From: Candidatus Moranbacteria bacterium CG_4_9_14_3_um_filter_42_9
GTDB taxonomy: Bacteria; Patescibacteriota; Minisyncoccia; Moranbacterales; UBA2206
NCBI GenBank assembly: GCA_002790635.1
Contig: PFVN01000048.1
Coordinates: 1-12,514 of the forward strand
Reading direction: 5' to 3'
Length of the DNA: 12,514 nucleotides
Each line of letters opens with the position of its first letter. Position 1 is the first letter of the stretch. The position numbers and the translations under genes are program-made. Of the stretch, positions 1-6,412 are shown in pieces. Under the pieces are notes generated by a model that was given only the letters and a program-made list of their open reading frames with translations, was not told where the DNA came from and did no database searches.

Positions 1-342
1 ACCGGAAACGAGAATGATGACATCCAAGCTTTTGGACATTTTGATAGCGTCTACCGCGATACCGACATCCCAATCGCCCTTCTTGGCGCCGCCCGGGAAA
101 ATTTGGAGGTCCTTAGTTTTCACATCAAAACCTTGCTTTTCCAGGGCTTCAAAAAAGTTTTTCTCCTGGCCCTCAACGGTCGCAATGCCATAGGCGATAG
201 CCCGGATGAGTTTCCGATCGCCGACCGCTTCTTTTAGAATAGCCCCGAAATTGACCTTCTTTTTATAAAGGACCCGGCCGGAATAATACATGTTTTGGAT
301 GTCCACTAACATCCCCACGCGTTGTTCTTTATATATGCTCAT
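1..342 (-). CDS. NYN-domain (LabA/DUF88-like) putative ribonuclease, 3'-truncated by window edge
   Basis: The reading frame starts at an ATG at 342 and stays open to the window edge (114 residues seen, C-terminus missing). The N-terminus GMLVDIQNMYY carries the conserved Asp (D14) and Asn (N17) of NYN/PIN-like nucleases. Residues 88-98 (KGDWDVGIAVD) match the second acidic motif, with D92 and D98 as likely metal ligands. The visible part ends in VIILVSG, where the family normally continues with further acidic residues. NYN proteins of the LabA/DUF88 type are predicted metal-dependent RNases; the substrate here is unknown. There is no clear Shine-Dalgarno sequence, and the leader abuts a dispersed repeat at 354-425. 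A strong terminator separates it from rpsO upstream, so it is probably transcribed separately. An internal Met at residue 11 is a less likely start. Confidence 0.85.
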   Translation of the reverse strand, partial: MSIYKEQRVGMLVDIQNMYYSGRVLYKKKVNFGAILKEAVGDRKLIRAIAYGIATVEGQEKNFFEALEKQGFDVKTKDLQIFPGGAKKGDWDVGIAVDAIKMSKSLDVIILVSG

Positions 343-353
343 AATTATTTTTT

Positions 354-425
354 GTCATTCCAGCGAAAGCGGGAATCTAGTATCAAATTTTTTTTGACTG
401 GATCCCCGATCAGGTCGGGGATGAC
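354..425. repeat. Imperfect palindromic dispersed repeat (REP/dRS3-like)
   Basis: The left end GTCATTCC and right end GGGGATGAC are inverted relatives. The left arm contains ATTCC(N9)GGGAATCTAG and the right arm CTGGATCCCCGA(N5)TCGGGGAT. The left arm resembles the neisserial dRS3 core (ATTCCC-N8-GGGAAT), and such palindromes are common between genes in several phyla. It lies just upstream of the NYN start codon and has no coding potential. Whether it is mobile or acts as a transcript 3' structure cannot be told from one copy. Confidence 0.6.
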
Positions 426-455
426 ATCTGGTTATGTGTTATTTAAAATTAGTGT

Positions 456-483
456 AAAAAAACAGGGCGCACCCTGTTTTTTT
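456..483 (-). terminator. Intrinsic, potentially bidirectional terminator of rpsO
   Basis: This is a perfect 12-bp inverted repeat with a 4-nt loop: A7-CAGGG, loop CGCA, CCCTG-T7. Read on the minus strand it gives a CAGGG/CCCTG hairpin followed by seven Ts, seven bases after the rpsO stop. The flanking A and T runs would let it work in both directions. Confidence 0.85.
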
Positions 484-490
484 AAGTTGG

Positions 491-760
491 TTATCCTTTA
501 AGTTCCAGTTTTTTGATCAATTTCTTGTAAGCTTTTTCGTTAGTCTTTTCCAGATACATCAGGAGTTTTTTTCGCTTGGAAACCATCTTGAGCAAACCTC
601 TTCGGGAATGAAAATCCTTCGGGTTTTTTTTGAGATGGTCAGTCAGTTTCCTGATCTTTTCAGTAAAAAGGGCGATCTGGTATTCCGGTGAACCGGTATC
701 TTTTTCATGCCTCTTCACTTCGGAAGTCACTTTTTCTTTTTGCTTGTGCGTCAGCGCCAT
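491..760 (-). CDS. rpsO: 30S ribosomal protein S15
   Basis: S15 binds 16S rRNA at the helix 20-22 junction and helps build the platform of the small subunit. The product is 89 aa, the usual bacterial length, with the family signatures TGSPEYQIALFTEKI (22-36) and FHSRRGLLKMVSKRKKLL (50-67). Most species have HHSRRGL where this one has FHSRRGL. The ATG at 760 gives the canonical MALT N-terminus. No Shine-Dalgarno sequence precedes it. The 63-nt spacer to the upstream gene (761-823) has no obvious strong structure, so I cannot say whether an S15 autoregulatory element is present. An intrinsic terminator follows directly at 456-483. The pnp gene that often follows rpsO is absent. Confidence 0.98.
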   Translation of the reverse strand: MALTHKQKEKVTSEVKRHEKDTGSPEYQIALFTEKIRKLTDHLKKNPKDFHSRRGLLKMVSKRKKLLMYLEKTNEKAYKKLIKKLELKG

Positions 761-823
761 ATTTTTTCAGCTAAACATTCGCTCCGATAAATCGTGAGCC
801 AAAGTTTGCTAGGTAATTATTTA

Positions 824-1072
824 TTAATGATTCTCTTCGGCAAGTTCAATTTTTCTTTTTACTATTTGTAATTCAGAAGGGCTAACTTTCTCTATGTGAT
901 CTATTATTTTCTTTTTGAACCCTTCAGCTTCGTCCAGCACGATTTCATCCGAACTCACTAACTCCAGTCCCATTGCCAATCTTCTTAATTGATGTACGTT
1001 CAGGCGGCTGAGCTGGTCAATTACATGACCCTTAATTGGATCAAAATTCTCCATTTTTGGAAATTCTACCAT
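824..1072 (-). CDS. Small conserved-looking protein of unknown function
   Basis: This is an 82-residue soluble protein from an ATG at 1072. I do not recognise the family. It has no signal peptide or membrane segment, is rich in Leu, Glu, Lys and Ile, and is probably mostly helical, ending in a charged segment (EKVSPSELQIVKRKIELAEENH). The middle segment VIDQLSRLNVHQLRRLAMGLEL looks like an amphipathic helix pair. The frame can be extended upstream to a GTG at 1117. I prefer the ATG at 1072 because a promoter-like TGGACA-17-TAAACT (1136 to 1108) would place the GTG upstream of the transcript start. A third possible start is the ATG at 1054. The gene lies 63 nt upstream of rpsO on the same strand and may be co-transcribed with it. 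Confidence 0.6.
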   Translation of the reverse strand: MVEFPKMENFDPIKGHVIDQLSRLNVHQLRRLAMGLELVSSDEIVLDEAEGFKKKIIDHIEKVSPSELQIVKRKIELAEENH

Positions 1073-1107
1073 AAAATTGTGAAATAAAATTAGATGATCA
1101 TAAACTA

Positions 1108-1136
1108 AGTTTATCACGAAAAAAACTTTTTGTCCA
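1108..1136 (-). promoter_or_regulatory. Putative sigma-70-type promoter for the small gene and rpsO
   Basis: On the minus strand, TGGACA (1136-1131; 5 of 6 to TTGACA) is followed after exactly 17 nt by TAAACT (1113-1108; 4 of 6 to TATAAT). The predicted transcript start near 1101 leaves a leader of about 29 nt before the ATG at 1072. The assignment is by motif match only. Confidence 0.4.
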
Positions 1137-1204
1137 GTTTTCCGGCTAAAGTATTGAATTTTTCGTCCTTTGAGAGTAAATTGTATATATATAGTTAAAT
1201 ATTT

Positions 1205-1419
1205 GGAAGCGTGCCAGAGTCCTGCCTGCCGGCGGTTAGGGGTTTCCGCCCCAGGGCGGACCTCAGCCCGAGGCTGATGAGCCTAGGGTTCAAGCCTAGG
1301 GCTGGGAATGGGACGCTTTGTCCCGCTTAAAACGGAAGAGTGGCCGAGTGGGTCGGATGCGAACGAGCATTCGACGGGTTGCAAAAGGCAACCCCGGCAA
1401 ACACGAGGCTCGGTTTTTT
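1205..1419 (+). ncRNA. Candidate structured RNA with tRNA-Ser-like 5' ends
   Basis: A non-coding stretch, about 67% GC over 1211-1310, is packed with consecutive hairpins. The first part folds as a four-way junction. The closing stem AAGCGTGCC (1207-1215) pairs with GGGACGCTT (1310-1318) with one mismatch. It encloses a nested hairpin at 1219-1261 (GTCC/GGAC, GCC/GGC, GGCGG/CCGCC), TCAGCC-CGA-GGCTGA (1263-1277), and CCTAGG-GTTCAAG-CCTAGG (1282-1300). The second part begins with an exact copy of the tRNA-Ser 5' end at 1334. It has 7-bp stems at 1354-1373 (with one G-U pair) and 1376-1394, and CCGAG (1344-1348) can pair with CTCGG (1409-1413) just before TTTTTT (1414-1419), as in an intrinsic terminator. 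A TATAGT box at 1190-1195 could be its -10 element, but no well-spaced -35 is visible. It could equally be decayed tRNA genes plus inserted palindromic elements. Confidence 0.4.
1334..1351 (+). repeat. Exact duplicate of the tRNA-Ser 5' end
   Basis: GGAAGAGTGGCCGAGTGG is identical to bases 1-18 of the genuine tRNA-Ser starting at 1447, 113 bp downstream. A diverged third relative, GGAAGCGTGCCAGAGT, starts at 1205. After base 18 this copy loses all resemblance to a tRNA: it has no usable anticodon loop, no T-arm and no CTCTTCC acceptor partner. I read it as a partial duplication, not a second tRNA gene. Confidence 0.7.
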
Positions 1420-1446
1420 GATCGAGGCATTGCCGAGAAATATTTT

Positions 1447-1533
1447 GGAAGAGTGGCCGAGTGGTTGAAGGCGCAGCTCTCGAAAAGCTGTAAGGGAGAA
1501 ATCTCTTCGTGAGTTCGAATCTCACCTCTTCCG
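1447..1533 (+). tRNA. tRNA-Ser (anticodon CGA)
   Basis: This is a full class II tRNA. Acceptor GGAAGAG (1447-1453) pairs with CTCTTCC (1526-1532), followed by discriminator G1533. The D-arm is GCC-GAGTGGTTGAA-GGC. The anticodon arm is CAGCT-CTCGAAA-AGCTG with anticodon CGA, reading UCG serine codons. There is a long variable arm (GGGAGAAATCTCTTC region) and a T-arm GTGAG-TTCGAAT-CTCAC (1509-1525). The long variable arm and discriminator G are serine identity elements. No CCA is encoded, so the 3' end must be added after transcription. Confidence 0.97.
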
Positions 1534-1622
1534 CTTTATGCGGGGACTCGAAATACATTTTTACGACTGGGGTTTACAGGAGACTATATAAATGTTAGCC
1601 TAAATAAAGGCAAAAAAGCAAT

Positions 1623-2135
1623 ATGCAGCAAATATTAAACCTAATACTGGCAAATAAGGTTACCGTTATCCTGGCAGCTGTAGTTTTCTTGCAGCTGCTC
1701 TGGCTTATAATTCTTCAAGTAAGTTTCAGAAAACTTAAAAAGAAAACTGGTGATTTTAATTTAGGCGAGGTCGGGATTAAAATAGAGGCGGAGTTAGCAA
1801 AGCAGGAAAAATCGATACGCGCTCTAGATAAAGATGTCCAGGAGCTTTACAATATTTCCAACCAAATCAACAATTTATCACTGCGCGGATTGCATAAAGT
1901 CGCGCTGATCAGGTTCAATCCATTCAAGGAATTGGGCGGAGACCAAAGTTTTTCCATCGCGCTTCTCAATGGAAAAAATAATGGAATCGTTATAAGTTCG
2001 CTGCATACGCGGGAAGGAACGCGCGTTTATTCCAAAGCAATTGCCGGAGGAAAAGCCGAAAAATATCCCCTAACCGAAGAAGAGGAACAAGTTGTTAAAA
2101 ACGCAATGGCGCAGGAGACGAAAAAGATAAACTAA
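1623..2135 (+). CDS. DUF4446 family membrane-anchored protein
   Basis: The 170-aa protein begins with a hydrophobic segment (about residues 11-34) that should anchor it in the membrane. A basic linker and a short coiled-coil-like stretch follow (about 50-85, EAELAKQEKSIRALDKDVQEL). The C-terminal half has the DUF4446 signature: ALIRFNPFKELGGDQSFSIA, then NNGIVISSLHTREGTRVYSK, then YPLTEEEEQVV. The family's biochemical role is unknown. In many Firmicutes its gene lies in the parA/parB neighbourhood, which is notable given the parS-like cluster later in this window. Here it lies 11 nt upstream of infB and probably shares its transcript. No strong Shine-Dalgarno sequence precedes the ATG at 1623. 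Confidence 0.85.
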   Translation: MQQILNLILANKVTVILAAVVFLQLLWLIILQVSFRKLKKKTGDFNLGEVGIKIEAELAKQEKSIRALDKDVQELYNISNQINNLSLRGLHKVALIRFNPFKELGGDQSFSIALLNGKNNGIVISSLHTREGTRVYSKAIAGGKAEKYPLTEEEEQVVKNAMAQETKKIN

Positions 2136-2146
2136 AAAGTGTTTAT

Positions 2147-3931
2147 ATGACTGATAGAGAGCCGAAAAAAATTAAACTTCCCGCCATTATCACCGTAAAA
2201 AAATTTGGTGAAGTTTTGGGCATGTCGGTCAGCTCAGTCATTACAGAGCTGATGAAAAATGGAATATTAGCCACCATAAATGAGCAGATAGACTTCGAAA
2301 CAGCTTCCATCTTGGCCCAAGACCTGGGTTATATTGTCGAGGAAGAAATTCTTGAGGAAGGGGAAAAAATGACATTGGAAAAACTGCTGGAGCTGCTCAA
2401 AAAGGAAAAAGAATCGGGAGAACATCTTCAGTCACGGCCCCCAGTCGTCACGATTTTGGGCCATGTTGATCACGGGAAAACCACACTGCTCGATACGATC
2501 CGCAAAACCAATGTGGTGGCCAAAGAATCGGGCGGAATCACTCAGCATATCAATGCTTATCAAGTTAAGAAAAAAGGAAAATTAATTACTTTTGTCGATA
2601 CACCGGGGCACGCGGCTTTCAGCGCGATGCGGGAACGCGGCGTGAGCATTGCCGACATCGCGGTTCTGGTCGTGGCGGCGGACGACGGCGTGCGGCCGCA
2701 GACCAAGGAAGTGATTGAATATCTTTTGACGAAAAAAATTCCGACCATTGTGGCAATAAACAAAATTGACAAGCCGGAAGCTAACATCCAGAAAGTTAAA
2801 AAAGAATTGGGTGACAACGGAATTCTTTTGGAAGACTGGGGCGGGCAAGTTCTGAGCGCTCAAATTTCCGCTAAGAAAAACATCGGGATAGATGATCTTT
2901 TGGAAAACATCTTACTGCTTATGGAAGTAGAAGATTTTCGCGCCGATCAGAAGCGCAGCGCCCTAGGCATCGTTTTGGAATCACATCTCGATCCGCAAAA
3001 AGGTCCAGTCGCTACGGTGCTCATTAAGACCGGAATCCTGAAAGAAGGCCAGGATATCATTGCCGGGTCGGCCTATGGCCGCGTCAGAAGAATTGAAGAT
3101 TTTACCGGAAAACGGATGACCGAAGCTGGGCCGTCAACACCCATCAGCCTCATAGGGCTCAACACCACTTCTAACACGAATGATATTTTGCAAGTAGCGT
3201 CCAACAAATCCGTAGCCAAGGCTCGCTCCGCGGAGATCGGGCAAATGCGAGGGCAAACCGACCCGGGCAGCCAGCTGAGCGCGCAGAAAATATATAAAAC
3301 TATCGCGGATGAAAAAATTAAAAAGTTGAATATTATGGTCAAAGCTGATGTGCAGGGGTCACTGGAAGCTATCGGGCAAATTCTCGGAGAAATAAAATCG
3401 GACGAAGTAGCCGTGGATTATATCGGCACGGGCATCGGCAACATCACCGAATCGGAAGTGCGTCTGGCGCAAAGCGCGGGAGCGGTGATTTTCGGGTTCA
3501 GCGTGGAAATAACGCCGGTCGCCAAAAGAATGGCGGAAACAGACCAGGTGGAAGTCAAAATCTATAAAATAATTTACGAACTAGTCGCGGATATAAAAAA
3601 CCGGCTGGAAGTGATGCTGCCTCCGGAAATCGAACGCGTTGATTTTGGAAAACTCAAAGTCCTGGCGATCTTCCGGACCGGGAAAAAAGATATGATCGTC
3701 GGAGGAAAAGTCAGCACCGGCAAAGTCGTAAAGGGCAGCCTGATCGAGGTGGTCAGAAACGACCAGATTATCGGCAAGGGAAAATTACTTAATCTGCAAC
3801 AAAATAAAGTTGACACTGACGAAGTGGAAAGCGGAAACGAATGTGGGATAACCTTTGACGGAGAAACCAAGATAAAGGAAGGTGACACGCTGGCATTTTA
3901 CAAAGAAGATGTAAAAAAGAAAACCTTGTAG
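2147..3931 (+). CDS. infB: Translation initiation factor IF-2
   Basis: IF-2 is the GTPase that brings fMet-tRNA to the 30S subunit and promotes 70S joining. At 594 aa it is short next to E. coli IF-2 (890 aa): it keeps one IF2_N domain (about residues 10-62) and lacks the long variable N-terminal region. The GTPase motifs are complete: G1 GHVDHGKT (105-112), G2 GGIT (129-132), G3 DTPGH (151-155) with the catalytic His155, G4 NKID (205-208) and G5 SAK (241-243). A beta-barrel domain II (about 270-360) follows, then IF-2 domain 3 with VKADVQGSLEA (398-408) and GFSV (450-453), and a C-terminal domain with GNECGITF (563-570) for fMet-tRNA binding. It is 11 nt after the DUF4446 gene. No Shine-Dalgarno sequence is visible. 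Confidence 0.99.
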   Translation: MTDREPKKIKLPAIITVKKFGEVLGMSVSSVITELMKNGILATINEQIDFETASILAQDLGYIVEEEILEEGEKMTLEKLLELLKKEKESGEHLQSRPPVVTILGHVDHGKTTLLDTIRKTNVVAKESGGITQHINAYQVKKKGKLITFVDTPGHAAFSAMRERGVSIADIAVLVVAADDGVRPQTKEVIEYLLTKKIPTIVAINKIDKPEANIQKVKKELGDNGILLEDWGGQVLSAQISAKKNIGIDDLLENILLLMEVEDFRADQKRSALGIVLESHLDPQKGPVATVLIKTGILKEGQDIIAGSAYGRVRRIEDFTGKRMTEAGPSTPISLIGLNTTSNTNDILQVASNKSVAKARSAEIGQMRGQTDPGSQLSAQKIYKTIADEKIKKLNIMVKADVQGSLEAIGQILGEIKSDEVAVDYIGTGIGNITESEVRLAQSAGAVIFGFSVEITPVAKRMAETDQVEVKIYKIIYELVADIKNRLEVMLPPEIERVDFGKLKVLAIFRTGKKDMIVGGKVSTGKVVKGSLIEVVRNDQIIGKGKLLNLQQNKVDTDEVESGNECGITFDGETKIKEGDTLAFYKEDVKKKTL

Positions 3932-4026
3932 TAGTTAAAAGTTCATAAAGTCACAAAGTTTATAAAGATATAAAAATTGACTTTACGAACTTTAAAAACT
4001 TTACAAACTTTTTAACCTTCAAACTC
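3932..4026. repeat. AT-rich inverted word-repeat spacer between infB and rbfA
   Basis: The left half repeats a word of the type TTCATAAAG (AGTTCATAAAG, TCACAAAG, TTTATAAAG). The right half repeats its reverse complement (CTTTACGAACTTT, AACTTTACAAACTTT). The whole spacer could therefore fold into a long AT-rich hairpin between two co-oriented genes. There is no GC core or U-tract typical of a standard terminator. Confidence 0.6.
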
Positions 4027-4356
4027 ATGCCTAAGCGCATTGATAAAGTCAACGAACTTATTAAACACACTATCGCGGAAATAATTGAGCGGGAACTCAG
4101 CCTGAAGGCTGGGGTTTTTGTTACAGTGGCCAAAGTTGACACTACGGCCGATCTCCGCTATACTCGGGTGTTTGTGAGTATTTTCCCGGAGAAGGAAATC
4201 GACTATGCCATAAAAAGCCTGGGGAAAGAAGCTTACCGGATTCAGGGCAGTTTAAATAAAAAGCTCTCGATGAAGCCGCTCCCCCGGATCGAATTCAAGA
4301 TCGACCTCACGGAATCCAAGGCGGACGAAATAGAGAAATTGTTAAAAGAAATCTGA
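4027..4356 (+). CDS. rbfA: Ribosome-binding factor A
   Basis: RbfA is a small KH-like 30S maturation factor that binds near helix 1 of 16S rRNA and supports late assembly and cold tolerance. The 109-aa product has the family pattern: an N-terminal helix with RIDKVNELIKHTIAEII (4-20), the strand-turn VTVAKVDTTADLRYTRVFVSIF (32-53), and the C-terminal basic segment SLNKKLSMKPLPRIEFKID. Length is close to the usual 110-130 aa. It follows infB, the typical neighbour. It ends in TGA, one of two genes here to do so, which argues that UGA is a normal stop in this organism. No Shine-Dalgarno sequence is seen before the ATG. Confidence 0.97.
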   Translation: MPKRIDKVNELIKHTIAEIIERELSLKAGVFVTVAKVDTTADLRYTRVFVSIFPEKEIDYAIKSLGKEAYRIQGSLNKKLSMKPLPRIEFKIDLTESKADEIEKLLKEI

Positions 4357-4442
4357 AGATGTTCTAATCGTTCGAATGTTCAAATTGTTCTAACGAAGTT
4401 TAATTCAACAAGCCCGCGATAGAACATATAACATTAGAACAT
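4357..4442. repeat. Inverted word-repeat spacer between rbfA and the DHH gene
   Basis: The left half contains four near-tandem words GTTCTAAT, GTTCGAAT, GTTCAAAT, GTTCTAAC with a spacing of 8-9 bp. The right half holds the inverted form. ATGTTCTAAT (4359-4368) is an exact reverse complement of ATTAGAACAT (4433-4442). The right arm ends two bases before the ATG at 4445. Confidence 0.65.
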
Positions 4443-4444
4443 TC

Positions 4445-5404
4445 ATGCATAAATTCGCCCAAGAATTTCACACATTGAACTATGTCATCAGCGGATCGGA
4501 AAAGATTCTTCTTTTCGCGCATGCCAGTCCGGACGGCGATACGACCGGAGCGGTGATCGCCCTCAAAGAGCATATAAAAAATCTGGGGAAAGTCGTTGAT
4601 GTCGCTTGCCCTGATCCTTATCCGGATTTTCTGAAAAATATTTCGGAAGATCAATTTGAATTTCCGGATAACCTCGATCTGGGGAAATATGACTTGGTCA
4701 TTGCCTGCGACAGCGTGGAGCGCGGTTTTGAAAAAATCAAAGATCAACTAAAGGAAAATCAGGTAACGGCCATTATCGATCATCATCCGGACATAACACT
4801 CCGCGGCGACATCAACATCATTGATGCCGATTACTCATCGGTCTGCGAGATCGTCTATGATTTTTTTGATTTCAATAAAATACAAATAAACCGGAAAATG
4901 GCTACTTGGCTCATGCTCGGAATCATTGATGATACGGGCATGTTCAAACATGCCAACACCACCGCCAAAGTAATGGAGATCGCGTCGGATCTCATGAAAA
5001 AAGGAGCGCCCATCGGGAAGATCGTCGAGGCCACCTTCGTCAACAAAAACATTGCCACTCTCCGCCTTTGGGGCCGGGCATTTGAAAAAGCCAAGATAAA
5101 CCAGGAAAACGGTATGATAATTTCGGTGCTGACGCAAAAAGACTTGGAAGAATGCGTGGCGGGAACCGAAGACATCGCCCAAGTGGCTGGCATTCTCAAT
5201 ACGGTTCCCGGCACCAAATTTTCTCTCATTCTTTCCGAGCGTGATGATAATATTATCAAAGGGAGCTTGCGCAGTGAAGAATATAAGGGAGTAGATGTTT
5301 CCGAGATCGCCGCTCGTTTCGGAGGCGGCGGGCACAAATTGGCCAGTGGGTTTGAAGTGAAAGGTAAAATTGTTGAGACGGAGAGCGGATGGGAAATCGT
5401 ATAG
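4445..5404 (+). CDS. nrnA: DHH/DHHA1 phosphoesterase, NrnA-like nanoRNase/pAp phosphatase
   Basis: NrnA-type enzymes degrade 2-5 nt RNA oligomers and dephosphorylate 3'-phosphoadenosine 5'-phosphate with Mn2+. The 319-aa protein has the expected order of metal-binding motifs: HASPDGD (26-32), CDS with D89, DHH (112-114) and IIDDTG with D162. It ends in a DHHA1 domain carrying GGGGHKLASGF (293-303), the substrate-binding glycine loop. Length and motif spacing fit NrnA (about 310-320 aa) better than RecJ. Its place right after infB-rbfA matches a widespread gene order (infB-rbfA-nrnA-truB), although truB is missing here. A palindromic spacer ends two bases before its ATG, so translation starts without a Shine-Dalgarno sequence. 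Confidence 0.88.
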   Translation: MHKFAQEFHTLNYVISGSEKILLFAHASPDGDTTGAVIALKEHIKNLGKVVDVACPDPYPDFLKNISEDQFEFPDNLDLGKYDLVIACDSVERGFEKIKDQLKENQVTAIIDHHPDITLRGDINIIDADYSSVCEIVYDFFDFNKIQINRKMATWLMLGIIDDTGMFKHANTTAKVMEIASDLMKKGAPIGKIVEATFVNKNIATLRLWGRAFEKAKINQENGMIISVLTQKDLEECVAGTEDIAQVAGILNTVPGTKFSLILSERDDNIIKGSLRSEEYKGVDVSEIAARFGGGGHKLASGFEVKGKIVETESGWEIV

Positions 5405-5569
5405 AATTTTTAATTTCCAATTTTTAATTTTTAAACAATTTTTAATGTCTGAATTTTTAAACATTTAAAAATTACAAAATTAAAAATTATAAAATTTGCA
5501 CGACTTTTAATACTGAATTTGTACTAGGCTATATGCTGATGTATTATTAAAAGTGCTTAATTTATTTTT
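5405..5569. repeat. AT-rich inverted word-repeat array plus unique tail before nfo
   Basis: The left part repeats AATTTTTAATT-like words (TTTTTAATTTCC, AATTTTTAATTTTTAAAC, AATTTTTAATG). From about 5461 the inverted form follows (CATTTAAAAATTAC, AAAATTAAAAATTAT). The last 75 bases (5495-5569) are non-repetitive and contain TATGCT (5532-5537), a possible -10 box, but I see no convincing -35 partner. No gene fits in this spacer. Confidence 0.6.
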
Positions 5570-6394
5570 ATGAACATCGGCGCACATGTTTCTATCGCCG
5601 GCGGAATTCAGAATGCTCCCGAACGGGCGGCTGATTTGGGTTGTGAATGCTTTCAGATGTTCACCCGTTCGCCGCAAGGAGGAAAAGCTCCGGAACTTAC
5701 CGAAGATATTATAAAAAAATTTAAGCTACAAGCTAAAAGCTACAAGCTAAAAGCTTGGTATATCCACACTCCCTATTACATAAATTTTGCTTCGGCTAAT
5801 AATCGTATCCGCTACGGTTCGGTCAGCGTGGTGCGCGATGAACTGGAAAGAGGCTCACTTCTCGGCGCTAAATATGTCATGACGCATCTAGGCACCGCCA
5901 AGGAACTGGGGCAAAAAGAAGCGATAAAAAAAGTTATTGAAATGCTCAAAAAAACCTTAGAAGGCTACAAGGGAACGACTAAGCTGCTTTTGGAAAACAG
6001 CGCCGGTGCGGGCGAGATTATCGGCGATAACTTAAAAGAATTGGCGGAAATAATCCAGGGCGTAGAAAATGATGTCATTGCCGGCATTTGTCTGGACACT
6101 CAACATAGCTTTGCTTCCGGTTACGATTGGCGGAATTTTGAAGTGACCATAAAAAAAATTGATGAAGAACTAGGAATCGATAAAATAAAACTCATCCACG
6201 CCAATGACAGCCAGACGGATTTTGGCTCAAATAAGGACCGTCACGCGCATATTGGAGCCGGTAAAATTGGGCTAGTTGCATTTAAAGATATCGTTAAGTT
6301 TGCCGAGGAACACGACATTGACATGATTTTGGAAACAGAGCATGATTTCGTGATGAAAGATATCGCGATTCTCAAAGAATTGCGGGAAAAATAA
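5570..6394 (+). CDS. nfo: Endonuclease IV (AP endonuclease)
   Basis: Nfo cleaves DNA 5' to abasic sites and removes blocked 3' ends in base excision repair, using a three-Zn TIM-barrel active site. The 274-aa product starts MNIGAHVSIAGG, the family N-terminus. The metal ligands line up with the E. coli set: H66 (IHTPYY), H106 (MTHLGT), E142 (LLLENSAG), D176 and H179 (CLDTQH), H210 (LIHAND), D223 and H225 (DRHAH), and E255 (LETE). Nothing essential is missing. A 7-bp tandem repeat is embedded at 5724-5756 and encodes KLQAKSYKLKA, in a surface helix region, without lengthening the protein. The gene lies in the same run as a uracil-DNA glycosylase, which creates the abasic sites Nfo cuts. Confidence 0.97.
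   Translation: MNIGAHVSIAGGIQNAPERAADLGCECFQMFTRSPQGGKAPELTEDIIKKFKLQAKSYKLKAWYIHTPYYINFASANNRIRYGSVSVVRDELERGSLLGAKYVMTHLGTAKELGQKEAIKKVIEMLKKTLEGYKGTTKLLLENSAGAGEIIGDNLKELAEIIQGVENDVIAGICLDTQHSFASGYDWRNFEVTIKKIDEELGIDKIKLIHANDSQTDFGSNKDRHAHIGAGKIGLVAFKDIVKFAEEHDIDMILETEHDFVMKDIAILKELREK
5724..5756 (+). repeat. Short tandem repeat inside nfo
   Basis: The 7-bp unit AGCTAMA is repeated 4.7 times as AGCTACA AGCTAAA AGCTACA AGCTAAA AGCTT. This is two perfect 14-bp periods plus a partial one. Three units (21 bp) restore the reading frame. The word style and period resemble the intergenic word repeats in this window. Confidence 0.85.
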
Positions 6395-6412
6395 TCAACT
6401 AACAAAAACATT

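Noticed and set aside
1282..1300. Hairpin loop GTTCAAG/CTTGAAC looking like an anticodon loop (UCA on plus, UGA on minus)
   Set aside because: No acceptor, D-arm and T-arm can be placed around it on either strand, and UGA is used as a normal stop in rbfA and the membrane-protein gene, so neither a recoding tRNA nor a second serine tRNA is supported.
1318..1512. Open frame of 64 codons on the plus strand across the tRNA region
   Set aside because: It runs through the tRNA-Ser gene and its partial duplicate. The peptide GRVAEWLKAQ is the usual translation of a tRNA-Ser 5' end, so it is a spurious frame.
4835..5464. Long minus-strand frame opposite the DHH gene
   Set aside because: It is antisense to a well-conserved gene, has no recognisable domain and is explained by the codon bias of the real gene.
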